Below, one piece after another: positions 23,256-34,764 of a DNA stretch of 64,000 nt. The DNA comes from Lepisosteus oculatus. Taxonomy: Eukaryota; Chordata; Actinopteri; Semionotiformes; Lepisosteidae. The notes below the pieces were generated by a model. The model saw only the letters and a list, made by a program, of their open reading frames with translations. It did not search any database and was not told the origin of the DNA. Positions within the stretch are counted from its first letter, which is position 1. Every line of letters begins with the position of its first letter. The position numbers and the translations under genes are program-made. The DNA is taken from positions 1,686,501 to 1,750,500 of the forward strand of contig NC_090697.1 in the NCBI RefSeq assembly GCF_040954835.1. The letters are read 5' to 3'.

Positions 23256-24733
23256 CTTTTTTTTTTGCTTTAATTATTAATCCCAAAGTTGTTAAGCCTT
23301 CAGGAACCAGAATTTGAATTTGACATGTAACATGTAAGAGACTGGGGCTCTCCAGGACAAAGGCTGGAAACTACAGGACTATAGTACTATATATGTTCTG
23401 GCCCTGAGCAGCACCTGTGGGTTGCAGGACAGGCAAAACCAGCAGAAGTGATGGTAAAGCTCTTTGTTTTTGCAAATCCTTGAGCCCTGGGACTGGCGTC
23501 ACCTAAAGGCAAGGAATACCTTGTGCACTCGCAAGCGCTGGACCTGCTTCTGCACAGAAGTGCGAATTGGACAGCGCAGGAATCACAGACTAGAGCAGAG
23601 GGAAAGAGCAGCATGAGGTTCTGTAAAACCAGTACTTTGTATTTTTAGCTCTTCACAGTGCTTTATAGCACGGGGGTCAACTCACCCCAAATCATCCATT
23701 TCCACACCCTTCCCTGCGCCAAAGCCATAGGACACGCTATACCAGACATTCCCAAGTCTCCCTGAAATCAGCTTCTCCTCCCTGACTCCCGCAAGTGATC
23801 CACAATCTCCCAGAAATCGCCCCCCGCTCCCAAATTTTTCTCAAATCTGCTGAACAAGCCGTATCTCCTGTACAACGCAAATTTGCAAAGAAAGTGAGAT
23901 TATTCAACTGGACTGGCAAGCTATAGTATCTATAATGTATTGCATATATATTATAGTATCCATCAGAGAATTATTTAATTATATAGCAGTGACTTTTTTT
24001 CCAGGGGACCCCGTAAATTATCACGGAAGGGACGACCCCCCCTCCCTGAAATAATTTTTTCAACGTTGGGATGTCTGCTATACTCTACACTTAAACACAC
24101 TGATTAATACAGAGATATAGTACAAAATGCCTTCCAGACTTGCATTCACTACAAAACCAATTGTGTGACAAAGAGTGGAGAGATGTTGGCACGTCTTCCT
24201 GTTCTCCTCTCTTATCAAGATACAAGATATCCGTAAGTCAATGAGTAAGGAACGAACAATTTTGTTTACAAATGTCAGGCCTTTATCTATAACCACTACA
24301 TCAGGTTTCCTATGAAAATAAAAGTTACAGTACTCAGTTCTATTTACAGTAAGGTTACTCATTAGCAATGAGAAGCAAAACAAAACCAACATTAGTACTG
24401 ATAGGAATTATGTTTTTACTTCTAGGCACTGTGCTTGGGAATGGAAGAGGAAAAGTTTACATTATATTCAATACTTATTTCACGTTTAGTGTTATTGAAT
24501 ACTTGGAACAAAAGTTTCTCATTTCATCCAACTGGTATTCCAGTACATACCTGATAATTAGAAGGAAAGGGCAAATAGTATTGTTAGACTTGAAAAAATC
24601 TTGTATTTCCTTGTGTTACATTTTAAATATGTTGGTAACCAATTATAAAAACATATATATATATATGACCTGGCTCAAATATGTATTGAATGTGAATCTT
24701 GTGTCCTTCTTAATTGACGTCTTCAGCCTGTAG
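23256..24733. other. Intergenic sequence, no recognised feature
   Basis: Moderately GC-rich 23,390-23,900 with short frames on the minus strand but no domain; AT-rich beyond, with a TATATA run near 24,650-24,670. Confidence 0.4.
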
Positions 24734-25106
24734 TGTCACAGTCGTCATCCCTCCTCTAGAGGGCGCTTCTACCTTTTCCGTATTGTTCTTCGTTTTATTA
24801 GTGTCAGCTGTGTTTTATTCCCTTTCCGTTATTTAAGCCCTGTGTCTCTGTAGCTCCGGGCTCGGCTTTGGAAGATGGACGCCCAGAAGCCCGGAAGCCC
24901 ACCTCCCACTGGGCACAGGAGTGGCCCGACGGCACAGGCTTCATTGCGGCGTCCTGATCTCTGAGTCTGGGGCTCGGAGCTCCTTGCCCCGTTACACTTT
25001 TAAACTTCTGTATTCCTGTTCCCAGTTCCTGTTCCTGTTTTTAACCATCTGCGTCTCCGATGGATCTCCCGGTTTCTGGATTTTGGAATGCGCCTTACTA
25101 CCCCTT
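24734..25106 (+). mobile_element. Probable LTR fragment interrupted by an L2 insertion
   Basis: Starts TGTCACAGTCGTCATCCC and contains CTGTGTTTTATTCCC, a TTATTTAAGCCCTG TATA-like region and GTCTCCGATGGATCTCCC. In structure it resembles the other TGTCAC LTRs but is a different subfamily. At 25,107 it runs into the 3-prime end of the minus-strand L2 element. The continuation beyond 26,255, ending GACCGTGACA near 26,540, may be its other half. Confidence 0.5.
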
Positions 25107-26255
25107 TGAACTTCAATTCAATTCAATTTATTTTTATATAGCGCTTTTCTCAACAAGGCTGCCCCAAGGCGCTTAACAATGCAAGTGACCCTACATGTTG
25201 TGAATACAGAACAGAAAAGACCAGAAGACAACAGAGGAGAGGAACCGAAAACTCCTTAGTAAGGAGAGAACAAACCTCTAGGGGTCCAAGGTCAACTGGC
25301 TGCCCAACCCCTTTGGGCATGTTAACATTATATAGTTTTAAAAAAAGGAATTAAATGAATTAGGGTATTAATCCATCCATCATGTCTTCTGTATGTCAGT
25401 ACTCCATGCAGATCTCTGTAGACACACAATGGCATTGACAGCACCACCAGCAGCCATGGTTGCAGCAGGCTATGATGTAAGGTGTGAGTAGCTTGGCTAA
25501 AGTAATAGGTCTTCAGTCTGGATTTGAATACTGAGATTGACTCGGCATCCTGAATATGGGGTGGGAGACTGTTCCATAAGCTAGGGGCCCTGTAACTAAA
25601 GGCTTTACAGCCAACTGTTTTTGTATTAATGCATGGAATATGAAGAAGACCTGCGTTCTGTAATCCAAGCGAGTGACTTGGATGATATACATTAATAAGG
25701 TCCATTAGATAGACAGGTGCCTGACTTCGGAGAGCCTTGTAAGTAAGTAGAAGAATTTTGAAGTCCGTCCTGTACCTGACAGGAAGCCAATGAAGAGAGA
25801 TAAGTATGGGGGTTATATGGTCGTACTTTCTGCTCCTAGTAACAATTCCAGCTGCTGCATTCTGAATTTGCTATAAGGTGTTGAAAGAGTGATGGGTGCT
25901 CCCTGATAGTAGGGCATTGCAGTAGACTAACCTTCTGTATACAAGAGCATGTATTAATTTCTGTGTCTTGAGTGGAGAGAAACTGCCTTAGTTTTGCAAT
26001 ATTTCTTAACTGTAGGAAACATGTTTTAGATGCTGTTTTAACATGAGAGTTAAATGGGAGCCTTGTGTCTAATATGACGCCTAGGTTAAGTGCTGAGTTA
26101 GAGCTGAATGACAAAAAGTTTCACACATCCAAGTCTTTACTTCATTAATGCAATTAACTAAGGTGATAATAGAAGAGTTGTTGTTAGGTGTAAATGAAAT
26201 GTATATTTGAGTGTCATCAACATATGAATGAAAGTTAATATTATCCTTAAACTTG
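25107..26255 (-). pseudogene. 5-prime-truncated L2-clade LINE
   Basis: Minus-strand non-LTR retrotransposon fragment. In element order it begins at the catalytic palm (YVDDTQIYISF near 26,228-26,200), then NLGVILDTRLPFNSHVKTA at 26,090-26,030, then the C-terminal block KAFSYRAPSLWNSLPPHIQD at about 25,610-25,550. The untranslated tail contains a TTAAGCGCCTTGG and GCGCTATATAAA pair and ends in repeated TTGAA units at 25,107-25,135. Frameshifts separate the parts, so the copy is inactive. Truncation at the 5-prime end fits target-primed reverse transcription. Confidence 0.8.
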
Positions 26256-26412
26256 GATCACACTTTCTTCCATCCGTCAACCTTTCCGTTCATTTACGGA
26301 TCTTACCTTTTCATGCTTGCTTCCAGATTCCCATTCAGTTGAACTCTTTCACTGTTCTGCTCTGCTCTTTGTGCTGATTTGCTTCATACCTCTGCTCCTT
26401 TTCTCTCTCCCT

Positions 26413-26510
26413 CATGCCTGAAGTAGGCTCAGAAACAGACGAAACATTTCTTCTTTCTCTGTACTTTTCAGTGTGAAATTCACCCACGCTTGTTCCTCTG
26501 TGGTTTATAT
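26413..26510 (+). repeat. Diverged copy of the hammerhead-like repeat
   Basis: CATGCCTGAAGTAGGCTC, then CAGACGAAACATTTCTTC, TTTCAGTGTG and ACCCACGCTTGTTCCTC. The order of CTGAAG, hairpin region and GAAAC is kept, but the core A9 is T and the hairpin is altered. Confidence 0.45.
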
Positions 26511-26540
26511 ACAGTACGTTCACTGACAGTGACCGTGACA

Positions 26541-29500
26541 ATCGGACAATGAGCAGTCCATGTCAGGAATCTCTTAGACCAGAAGTGGACATACATGCTT
26601 TCCTACCTGACTGGCAAATGACATTTAAAAGGACTCTGGTGTCTCTTTTATACTGTACAGCAGGACCCTTCAGACAGAAAGAGCAAATACTTCCTCCCCA
26701 AATGACCACTGCTTTACTAAGCATTATAAAAATGGGAAACATGCTCTCTCCCCACATATGCGCGCATCTAGAATTTCTACAGCACAGGGATGCGTGTTCA
26801 GGCAGGCGAATGTGAGGTTGACTTACTGTATAGTAATCTAAATGATTGTTGAATGTTTTCAATTACCACTAACCTGCCCCATGCCCCACATACACATAAA
26901 CACCCACCAACCACTGTTGTCTTATGGGCAGATTAGTCAGTGATGTTAATATCACTATCACTGACTAATCTGCCCATAAGACAACAGCAACCACAACCAC
27001 AGCATAAAATCATTTCAGACAGATGACAATCCTCTAGTTAGAAGTTATCATAGTTAGAAGTTCATATTTTTAGTCTATTTGTGTGCAAAAGTGGGAAATA
27101 TCAGACCTGTTACACGTTTAGCTGCATGGATAGGATGTTGAAACCAGAGTATTGGGAAGGGTTGTTTTTCACATACAGCACTCTATTTGTGTTGGGTGTG
27201 GTGTCATTTTGCCCTTTTCTGGTTCTAGCTGGGAGCTGCATCAGCATCTCTTGGCTGCAGAGAAGCAAATGCATTCCTTTGTAGCCAACCAAGTCAAATT
27301 CCTTCTTCAGATGTCAGGCTCACAACTGAAAAAGGCTCAACAGCTGAACATTTCTTCTTTCTGTTTTTCAGCATCAAACAAACTTTTAATCGTTGCCTTT
27401 GGTGCCTTTGTCCTCACCTTTCAAAATTAAATGTATTTTAGTTTTTTCTTTGGTCTTTTGTGGAAATGTTCAGATAGTAGCTGTTAAGTGATATAAATTG
27501 AGAACATCCTCTAGTAAGCAGTGATGTAAACTGTTTTTTAATGGTCCTGCAATTAAATTCAGAGTACCTGTTCTGGATCAACTATATATACAAGTAGCTT
27601 ACCTGAGAGACCACAGACTATGAGCAAAATATGATAACGTGAACTTGTACCTATTAGTTAAATAATGAAACCATAAGAGCTATAAAGAAATGTTTTAAAG
27701 TTAAAGGAAGTGCAATAAATGTACTCTTAACATTTTGTACACATCACATACAGTATTAACAATTTCTTTACTGTGAAGTCTTCATGCGCATTCATTTAGT
27801 TATGCTAGTATCAACTCTTATTTATTCTAATACGTTATGTTTTGGTCATTTTCTTAAGCTTTACATCTTTAGAAACTTAGCTTCAGCTTTAAAATGTTTG
27901 AAGATTTTTTTAGGAGCCGTGATTTCTAGTTGAAATTGAAAAGGAACTGAACTGAGCGTGTGCTGCACATGCAATGAACAGAATAGTAAACATAACGATA
28001 ACAACAAACAAGAGGAATATGTATCTGAAATACGTAAATAAAACGTTCCTTATTTATATTATTAAACCTCCACAATAGAATTATTACCTTTGTCTTTGGA
28101 TATTCTATTTGTGAAACCAGGACAAGCAGACATGGCTCATTGCATTTGCAAAGCAAGACCAGAATGCTTCCCATTTATTATGCAGTGTCAAACTGCAGTA
28201 TCAAGATCAGTCAAAAATGCCACATCTAAGAAAAAAGACTGTATTAATATTATTCAATTCAAAAACAACATTATTCATATGATATGTAACACAGACAATC
28301 TAAAAAAGTTGGAATGGATAAAGCCTTGCACATTTGGTACTGTACCCATGAATCAGTATTAAAATATATTTTTTAAAGCTTCCCGTATCCTTGAATTACC
28401 TTTAGGCCACAAGTAAAATGTGCATCACATATTTGGACAAGATACTGTAGGGAAGATCTGGACTTTAATGCGAAATTACATAAGTAATTTAAATTACATT
28501 AGTAAATCCTGAAGTTCTGGGAATTTATCCATAACAGGAACATCTGCAGAAAAATAAGTAAAAATCTGGCAGTTTGCACCACTGACTAAACAATCTTTTG
28601 TCATCTCATCCTACCAAGATTGCTTTCCAAAGTTAAAACAGTGGAATTTTGCTAATAAATCAGAGAGTTTAACACCTGTTTGCAGTATATGGATATTCTG
28701 AACAACATCTATTATCTTATTGGAATGGCTCATCTGATTGTGCTCTGAATACAATAACCAGACTAAGACCTACAGGAAAAGTGTTCCTTGCTTGCAAAAC
28801 AGTTCACATTGATGTCATAGCTACAGATTAAGATTCACATGAATCAATAAGGGAATAAATGTTGATTGGAGTTTACAAATCAATGCATACCATATAAGAA
28901 CTCATTTTCTTTTGACCCTGTTAACAAATAGTGCAAATACAATGCTGATTTTATATAAATCTTATAAATGGGTTAAATGAGAAAAGATAAGTTGATGTAA
29001 CTAGTCCTATACTTTCAGAGACCATTCACCCTTCCTGAGAATTATATTTTTAAAATTCATTTGTAAGTACAAAATGGGCTGTAGTATGTGGCATAGACAT
29101 CTTCAAATATACTGCATTCGTTGAAGAATTTTAAGATATTGCAATATTTTATTATTCTGAAACTTAAAAAACGCTGCAAGTACATGAACACAGTAGTAAC
29201 CCCAGACTCATATACACATAATACGTGTCTCACATCTAGTGTTGTTGGAGAGAAGTGCACACAGGCATTCTGATGTAACGATACACAGTACTAACTGGAA
29301 GGAAAAAAATAGGCTAAAAAGCACTCAAAGGTATATAATACATTTTTTTATTTTTGTTAACAGAAAACAATTACAGTGATGATCAAATGATTTATATTTC
29401 CTTCATCTACTTTTTTCATTTTTAGAAAAAGCTTACAGTACATCGAAAATGTTAAAAATATTAACTATACAATTTTGTAATGTGGAACATTCAGAAAACA

Positions 29501-29696
29501 GAGGAACTGCACGTTCAATAGTTTTAAAGCAAAGATTTCTGTGATGTGTGATTCTGTGTGTCTTTCAATGCCACAGGACTGGAGCGACAGGTGTAAATTC
29601 CATATCCCCGATACAGGTGTTTTCCTGTACTTCCTGGCAGTTGGGTGTCTTTGCTGCTGAAAGCTGGTTATTGTTATTCTAGAGGCAGACAAGCTG
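26541..29696. other. AT-rich intergenic sequence, mostly featureless
   Basis: Apart from the perfect inverted repeat at 26,914-26,987 nothing is recognised; frames are short and lack domains. Confidence 0.45.
26914..26987. repeat. Perfect 31-bp inverted repeat with 12-nt loop
   Basis: Arms 26,914-26,944 and 26,957-26,987 are exact reverse complements with the spacer GTTAATATCACT. The left arm begins CTGTTGTCTTATGGGCAGAT. The structure would form a strong hairpin in DNA or RNA. No mobile-element family was recognised. Confidence 0.9.
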
Positions 29697-29880
29697 GTGT
29701 GCTAAATGTTCAATTGCTTATGACGATGGTGAGCTAACTGCTTAATTGCTTATGAACATGGTGAGCTAACTACTCAATTGCTTAAAAGGTTGGTGTGCTG
29801 AGTGCAGAATGACTTAAGACATTAGTGTGATAACTGCTCAATTGCTTATGAAGATAGTGAGCTAACAGCTCAATCTCTTG
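29697..29880 (+). repeat. 32-bp minisatellite, about six diverged copies
   Basis: The unit contains GTGAGCTAACTGCTCAATTG followed by CTTATGAAGATG. It repeats from 29,697 with 32-bp spacing; the fourth unit is strongly diverged and the last is incomplete. Older than the 30-bp array at 9.8 kb, judging from divergence. Confidence 0.85.
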
Positions 29881-29939
29881 TAGTTGCTGTATAAAGGTCT
29901 GTGTACAGTATACCTTATTAGGTTTGGTGTTACAGGTTT

Positions 29940-30040
29940 ACAGGAGTCCCATCCAGGGTGTTTCCTGCCTTGTGTCCATTGTCTTTTGCATTAGGCTCTG
30001 ATTCACTGTGACTCTGGAGTACTGGAGTAAGAGTTACTGG
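29940..30040 (+). repeat. tRNA-derived SINE (family B) fragment
   Basis: CATCCAGGGTGTTTCCTGCC, TTGTGTCCATTG, TTAGGCTCTGATTCACTGTG and ACTCTGGAGTACTGGA resemble the final third of family B. It sits directly before the L2 copy. Confidence 0.5.
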
Positions 30041-30149
30041 GAGTTACTGGGACCGGGAGGTGTTACAGGCTTATAACAGGTTCGGCTGTTTAGAGATGGT
30101 GAATGTTTTTGCAACTGAAACTGTTTTCTGTGTTTTAATCTGGCCATGC

Positions 30150-31108
30150 AGTCTTAACACAGACTCCTTCATCTTAACTGTGACAAGACTGAAGTCATGC
30201 TTATTGGTACCCCCCATCAACTTTGTAAAGCCAGTCCTGTAACCCTGTCTGTAGATGGCTCTGTACTTGAGCTCCAATCAAAATTGAAAAACCTTGGGGT
30301 TATATTCGATTCTGGCTTAACATTCGACCCCCATGTGCAGCATACTTTCAAAACATCTTTTTTTCACCTTAGAAATATCGCAAGACTACGCCCTATGCTA
30401 TCATTAACTGTGGCTGAAAAGCTGATCAACATATTTGTATTCTCTCGAATTGACTACTGCAATGCTCTGCTCCCTGGGGTATCTAAATCTACTCTGAACA
30501 AGCTGCAGTATGTCCAAAATTCAGCAGCCAGAATCCTGACCAGGTCTAGTGCAAGTGTTCACATTACTCCTATCCTGGAGTCCTTGCACTGGCTTCCAGT
30601 CAAATTCCGCGTAGACTTTAAAATCCTCATGCTCACCTACAAGGCTTTACATGGCTTGGCACCTCAATACCTGTCTGAACTTTTATCGCCCTACTCCCCA
30701 CCTTGCAACCTCCGCTCTTCAAATTCTGCCCTCCTTACTGTCCCCCAAGCCCGTCTACATTGTATGGGCGACAGGGCCTTCTCCTGCTATGCCCCCAAGC
30801 TCTGGAACTCTTTGCCCAAGGATATTAGAGAGTCACCTTCTCTAAACTCCTTCAAATCCAGACTCAAAACCCTCCTTTTCAGAAAAGCCTTTACTTAACT
30901 GGTTCCATTCTTCACCCCTCTGCTCTTCTTAATACCATCTTCCACAGTCTCCTCTATTGTTATTGTTGTATTGTTGTAATTATAATTGTGTCCTGTCTTG
31001 TGAAATTTTCTTATTTATTGTTATTGTCATCCTGTAAAGCGCTTTGAGAAGCCACCTTTAAAGGCGCTATATAAAATAAAGTTTATTATTATTATTATTA
31101 TTATTATT
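30150..31108 (+). pseudogene. L2-clade LINE 3-prime half with long open frame
   Basis: An open frame of 233 codons at 30,197-30,898 (in frame upstream as LNCDKTEVMLIGTP from 30,173) encodes the C-terminal part of an L2-type reverse transcriptase: KNLGVIFDSGLTFDPHVQ, RIDYCNALLPGVSKSTLNKL, ARILTRSSASVHITPILESL, KLWNSLPKDIRESPSLNSFK. The catalytic YADD region is absent (5-prime truncation). The tail has AAAGCGCTTTGAGAAGCCAC, GGCGCTATATAAA and a TTA microsatellite at 31,081-31,108. This is the best-preserved LINE here and probably the youngest. Confidence 0.85.
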
Positions 31109-32214
31109 CAAAACCTGAGAAAGTTCCTCATATTTCCCTAGACTATAGCTTATACAGCAACAAGGCTGACTGCAATACCAAATCCTTAAAATATGTGCTC
31201 TGTTTTAATTGACAGGGTCTGTCCTTCATGCTGTACTGACAGGGTGCTGACCACAAGCCAGAAACTGCCCTCAGAACACCAGACCTACGAGAAAATCCCA
31301 GAACCGTATTCCACGGGTGTCTGCCTTTCACTCTGAAACATGATGATTTCGCAGGATCAGGAAACAAAAACCTTGCCTATTTAACAGGATGGCCTCTCAA
31401 CTCAAAATGTTTTGCACAGACACCTCTCGTCTATCAAACACGGGTGCTGCCCCAGTTGGAGATTTTCAATTGGCTGCTACACTTCACCTAATAAGTAAGA
31501 AATATGAGTGGAATATGAAGTTCATGTTGAAAATAACTGTGCCCTAAAGTTATATTTGCTAACATAACTACACACCCGCTGTCAGAGTTAATTACCAATT
31601 TCTGTGTGCCATATTTAAATACTATATTCAAATATAGTTCAGGTACTGTAGGTGCAGTAGCTGCGTCAGCATGCGTAGGCTGCAAAGGAACAAGCAAACA
31701 TTCTTTTCTTCTCTTTTCAGCATGGAATAAACCTTTACTTGTTCCTATTTAAATATATTTCATGTGTAGATGGAAAAGGCTGCACAGATGTACACTGATC
31801 ATGGAAACTTAAAATGTTAAAGAGTTTTGAGTTTGGCAACATCCCATACAGACTGAACATAAGATTTCACATGTGAAAGTTCCCTGCAAATCCTGAACAG
31901 AAAACCAAGCACTCCATATCTGCCGTAGCTGGATTTCTCAAGGATGAGAAGCCCGTCTCTACTTATGTCCTGAACGAGGGCAGCGATTCTGAGGATGTGC
32001 AATGACACAAATTCACCAAACTCCCATCAGCCCATTGGGGGTCCCTCAAGTCAGACGCTTTCTTTGGCCTTTGCAGAGAGTACTGCATGATCAGTGCATG
32101 CCAGGGATCTCGGGCTCATGAGCCGACAGTATTCTTGAGCTCTGGTGCCCCCTGGAGCCCACATCAAAACACTACACATGCAGAAACATGGGGGACAAGG
32201 GAATAAACAGGGGA
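31109..32214. other. Intergenic sequence
   Basis: Besides the fragment at 31,638-31,746 no feature is recognised. Confidence 0.45.
31638..31746. repeat. Hammerhead-like repeat family, flanking parts in inverted order
   Basis: A minus-oriented part (AGCTGCGTCAGCATGCGTAG, GCTGCAAAGGAACAAG) is joined directly to a plus-oriented part (TCTTTTCAGCATGGAATAAA, CCTTTACTTGTTCC). The ribozyme-like core itself is absent. Confidence 0.55.
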
Positions 32215-32380
32215 ATAAGATCACTTTATTTGCCATATACAATTTCTTGTATTAGGAATTTGTCTTTCTGCATACCCCAGCTTGCTCTCCATGAGACACA
32301 CAGACGGGGAGAGAGAAGCTGGGGGTCAGAGCGCAGGCGCCCTTGGAGCAGTTGGGGTTAAGGGCCTTGCTCAGGGGAAC
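32215..32380 (-). repeat. tRNA-derived SINE (family A), 3-prime part
   Basis: On the minus strand: CCCTGAGCAAGGCCCTTAAC, GCGCTCTGACCCCCAGC, GTGTCTCATGGAGAGC, GGGGTATGCAGAAAGAC, ATTTCTTGTATATGGCA-type tail to AAAGTGATCTT. The tRNA-like head is missing. Confidence 0.8.
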
Positions 32381-32483
32381 AGGGAAGGAAAAGAACATAC
32401 TGTACAACACAGAGTGAAACTATTTATTATAGAAGTCATGGAATGTTTTTAAGGCTTTGCACCCACTACAGTTTTTAAGCATG

Positions 32484-32720
32484 TAGGAACATAGGAAAGG
32501 CTACAAGCAAGAGAAGGCCACTCAGACCATTAAGCTTGATTACTAGTGGCTAATTCAACCAAGAATTCCATCTAGCTGCTTCCTGAAACAAGCTGAGCTT
32601 GGGTACATACAGCTATCGGAGTGAGTAAGTAAGTAACAGCAAGGTGGGCAGATAGTTCCAGGGTATCCTTGGTTTTAAGAACACTTTCACACAGTTGCAG
32701 ACTGTGTTCTTCTGCGTGTC
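32484..32720 (+). repeat. Possible relative of the 21.2 kb repeat
   Basis: GGAACATAGGAAAGGCTACA, AGAGAAGGCCACTCAGACCA, TCTAGCTGCTTCCTG and TTCCAGGGTATCC resemble the same repeat class in order, with large divergence. Low confidence in the assignment. Confidence 0.35.
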
Positions 32721-33081
32721 ACTGAAGAAGCTACTTATAAAAAGAAAACAGAGTTTTTGGTGTTTATATTGACACATCATTTATATTTTTAGACCACATA
32801 GGAAAATACATAAAAGACAAACAGAATATTTGCAAATATAGTTAAAAGCGCTGAAATAATTTGGCAAAATATTTGCATAGAAAATATGTCTGCTCTGACA
32901 TCAATCGAGACAAGACGCAACAAAAGAAATGTACGGGCTTGAAGAAAAGACTTGCAATGAAAGACCAAAAGAACAAAATCTCTGTGTACAGAGAGAACAA
33001 TGAGGGGACCTGATTAAAGTATTTAAAATATCTATAGGCAGACAAATACAAGTCTACCGCCTTCATCAGAATCACTGCACC

Positions 33082-33350
33082 AGAAAACAGTGGATACCAG
33101 TGAAAACCACATTCAAATGCATTTAAAACCGGAGACTGTAAGCCATAGACAATAAGTGACAGAAAATGTCTGTGGAATCGACCTATGCTAAACATCTTTG
33201 TTAAAACATAGTTTCAAAGCAATGAGTTACATGGAAATGTTTGTGTTATCAATATTTTTCATGTGTACTAAAAAGAGAAAAGTATCTGCCATCCACAAAC
33301 CAGTGGATACCAGTGGAAAGCACATTCAAATGCATTTAAAGCCAAGAAGA
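33082..33350 (+). repeat. Dispersed repeat with internal duplicated ends
   Basis: A 50-bp segment containing CAGTGGATACCAGTG and ACATTCAAATGCATTTAAA occurs at 33,089-33,132 and again at 33,300-33,345. Between them is about 165 bp (from GACTGTAAGCCATAGACAAT to AGAGAAAAGTATCTG) that recurs at 36.25 kb. Direct terminal duplication around a unique core suggests a small LTR-like or tandemly arranged element; the family is unknown. Confidence 0.55.
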
Positions 33351-33799
33351 TACATTTCTTTAAATAAAGGCATTTTGGACTAACAATCCAGCCATGTTGA
33401 TGTAGCTACTGGATAACGTCAACTACCCTGAAAAAAAGAACATGATCAAAATAAGGAAAAGGCACAATGAACTGAGGAAAGCAGAAAGGCTGAGAGAAGT
33501 AAAAGACTATTATATTGGAGTTTTTTTTTCAACACCCGAAATTCCTTGTGAAAAGTTAAGGATGAAGTGTCAGAGACAACAGTAAGAAACTTTCAGAGGC
33601 AGTTAAGCTACGGGTACCAGAAGCATTAAAGATCTCCAGGGTCTGATCGTATTCTATCAAATCTACTAGAGGAAACAAGAGATGAAAATCACACACTCAA
33701 CAGAACCAATCTGATTGTTACTCAAGACACAACTAATACCCACTGATGAGACAGTTGTCTAAAAAAAGAAGCAGGTGCAGGTGCAATTATTGTGGTGAT

Positions 33800-34165
33800 A
33801 TTCTCCCTCTCACCTGGATTCGTAGGATACAGGCACCTCCTTCTCCCTCACCTCATGGGTTTCTTGGGACAGAAGCAGTTCCTTCTCCTTCATACACTGC
33901 CTGACCAACCCCAGATCCTCCCTCTGCATCTGTTCCTAGCTTGGCCCTTTCCAGGTGCTTCGGAGATTTGGTTATTTTCTCTTCCTGCTGCTCACTTCTC
34001 TTGAAGGTCCTTCAACGTGCCTTTGGTTTCCCGCAGAACTCTACAAGGCAGACTTTGAGTAGTTAATCTGTCCTGAGACTCCTCTGCGTCCTTGAGCTCG
34101 GCCAATTCATTTCAGGTTTCTCTGGTGGACTGGCTGATACTGTCCTGCACTATCTGTTTAAGGCA
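33800..34165 (-). pseudogene. Decayed coiled-coil coding-like stretch
   Basis: On the minus strand from about 34,165 one frame reads KQIVQDSISQSTRET, stop, NELAELKDAEESQDRLTTQ, then LRETKGTLKDLQEK, stop, and later frame-shifted Lys/Glu-rich sequence. The composition and heptad-like spacing are those of a coiled-coil protein, and the stops show it is not functional. It abuts an L2 tail at 34,187. It may be a retrocopy fragment; the parent gene is not recognised and chance similarity is possible. Confidence 0.3.
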
Positions 34166-34186
34166 AAGGTGATCTTTACTTAACTT

Positions 34187-34400
34187 CCTTTACTTAACTG
34201 GTTCCACTCTTCACCCCTCTGCTTTTCTTAGTACCACCATCCACAGTCTCCTCTGTATATTGTAATTGTGTTTTATCTTGTGTATTCTTATTTATTGTTT
34301 TATTCTTCTTATTTATTGTTGTTGTCATCCTGTAAAGCGCTTTGAGAAGCCACCTTTAAAGGTGCTATATAAAATTAAGTTTTTTATTATTATAATTCTT
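34187..34400 (+). repeat. L2 LINE 3-prime tail fragment
   Basis: Closely matches the last 200 bases of the L2 copy at 30.9-31.1 kb, including ACTTAACTGGTTCCA, AAGCGCTTTGAGAAGCCAC and GTGCTATATAAA, followed by an AT-rich TTA-type tail. It is a heavily 5-prime-truncated copy with no coding part. Confidence 0.8.
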
Positions 34401-34764
34401 ATTATTTATTATAATATATTATTATATTATGAAAAAAACGCCTGTGATTTTTGGTCTCTCTTAAACATTAAATTTAAAGCATTACCACCAACGCAGCATG
34501 CTCTTGTCACATCTCAGAAGCTCAGCAAGGCTGAACCTGGCCAGCACTGGACTGAGAAACCTCTTGCTGTTGTTTTGAAGTGTTTGTAAGTGTTGTCTGT
34601 GGACCAGTATGTCTCTTCCCTCTGGAGCTGAAATTTCAAACCAGTGACCCAGTATGGAAATCCATCACCTCAACTCAAGTATTCTCTCAAACAATCTGTT
34701 TTCTGTACATTCGATATTTAATCTGTTATACTGTGTGTTCTGGCACAGAGAAATATATATATAT

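Noticed and set aside
30651-30845. Separate 64-codon gene inside the L2 copy
   Set aside because: Out-of-frame shadow of the reverse transcriptase frame.
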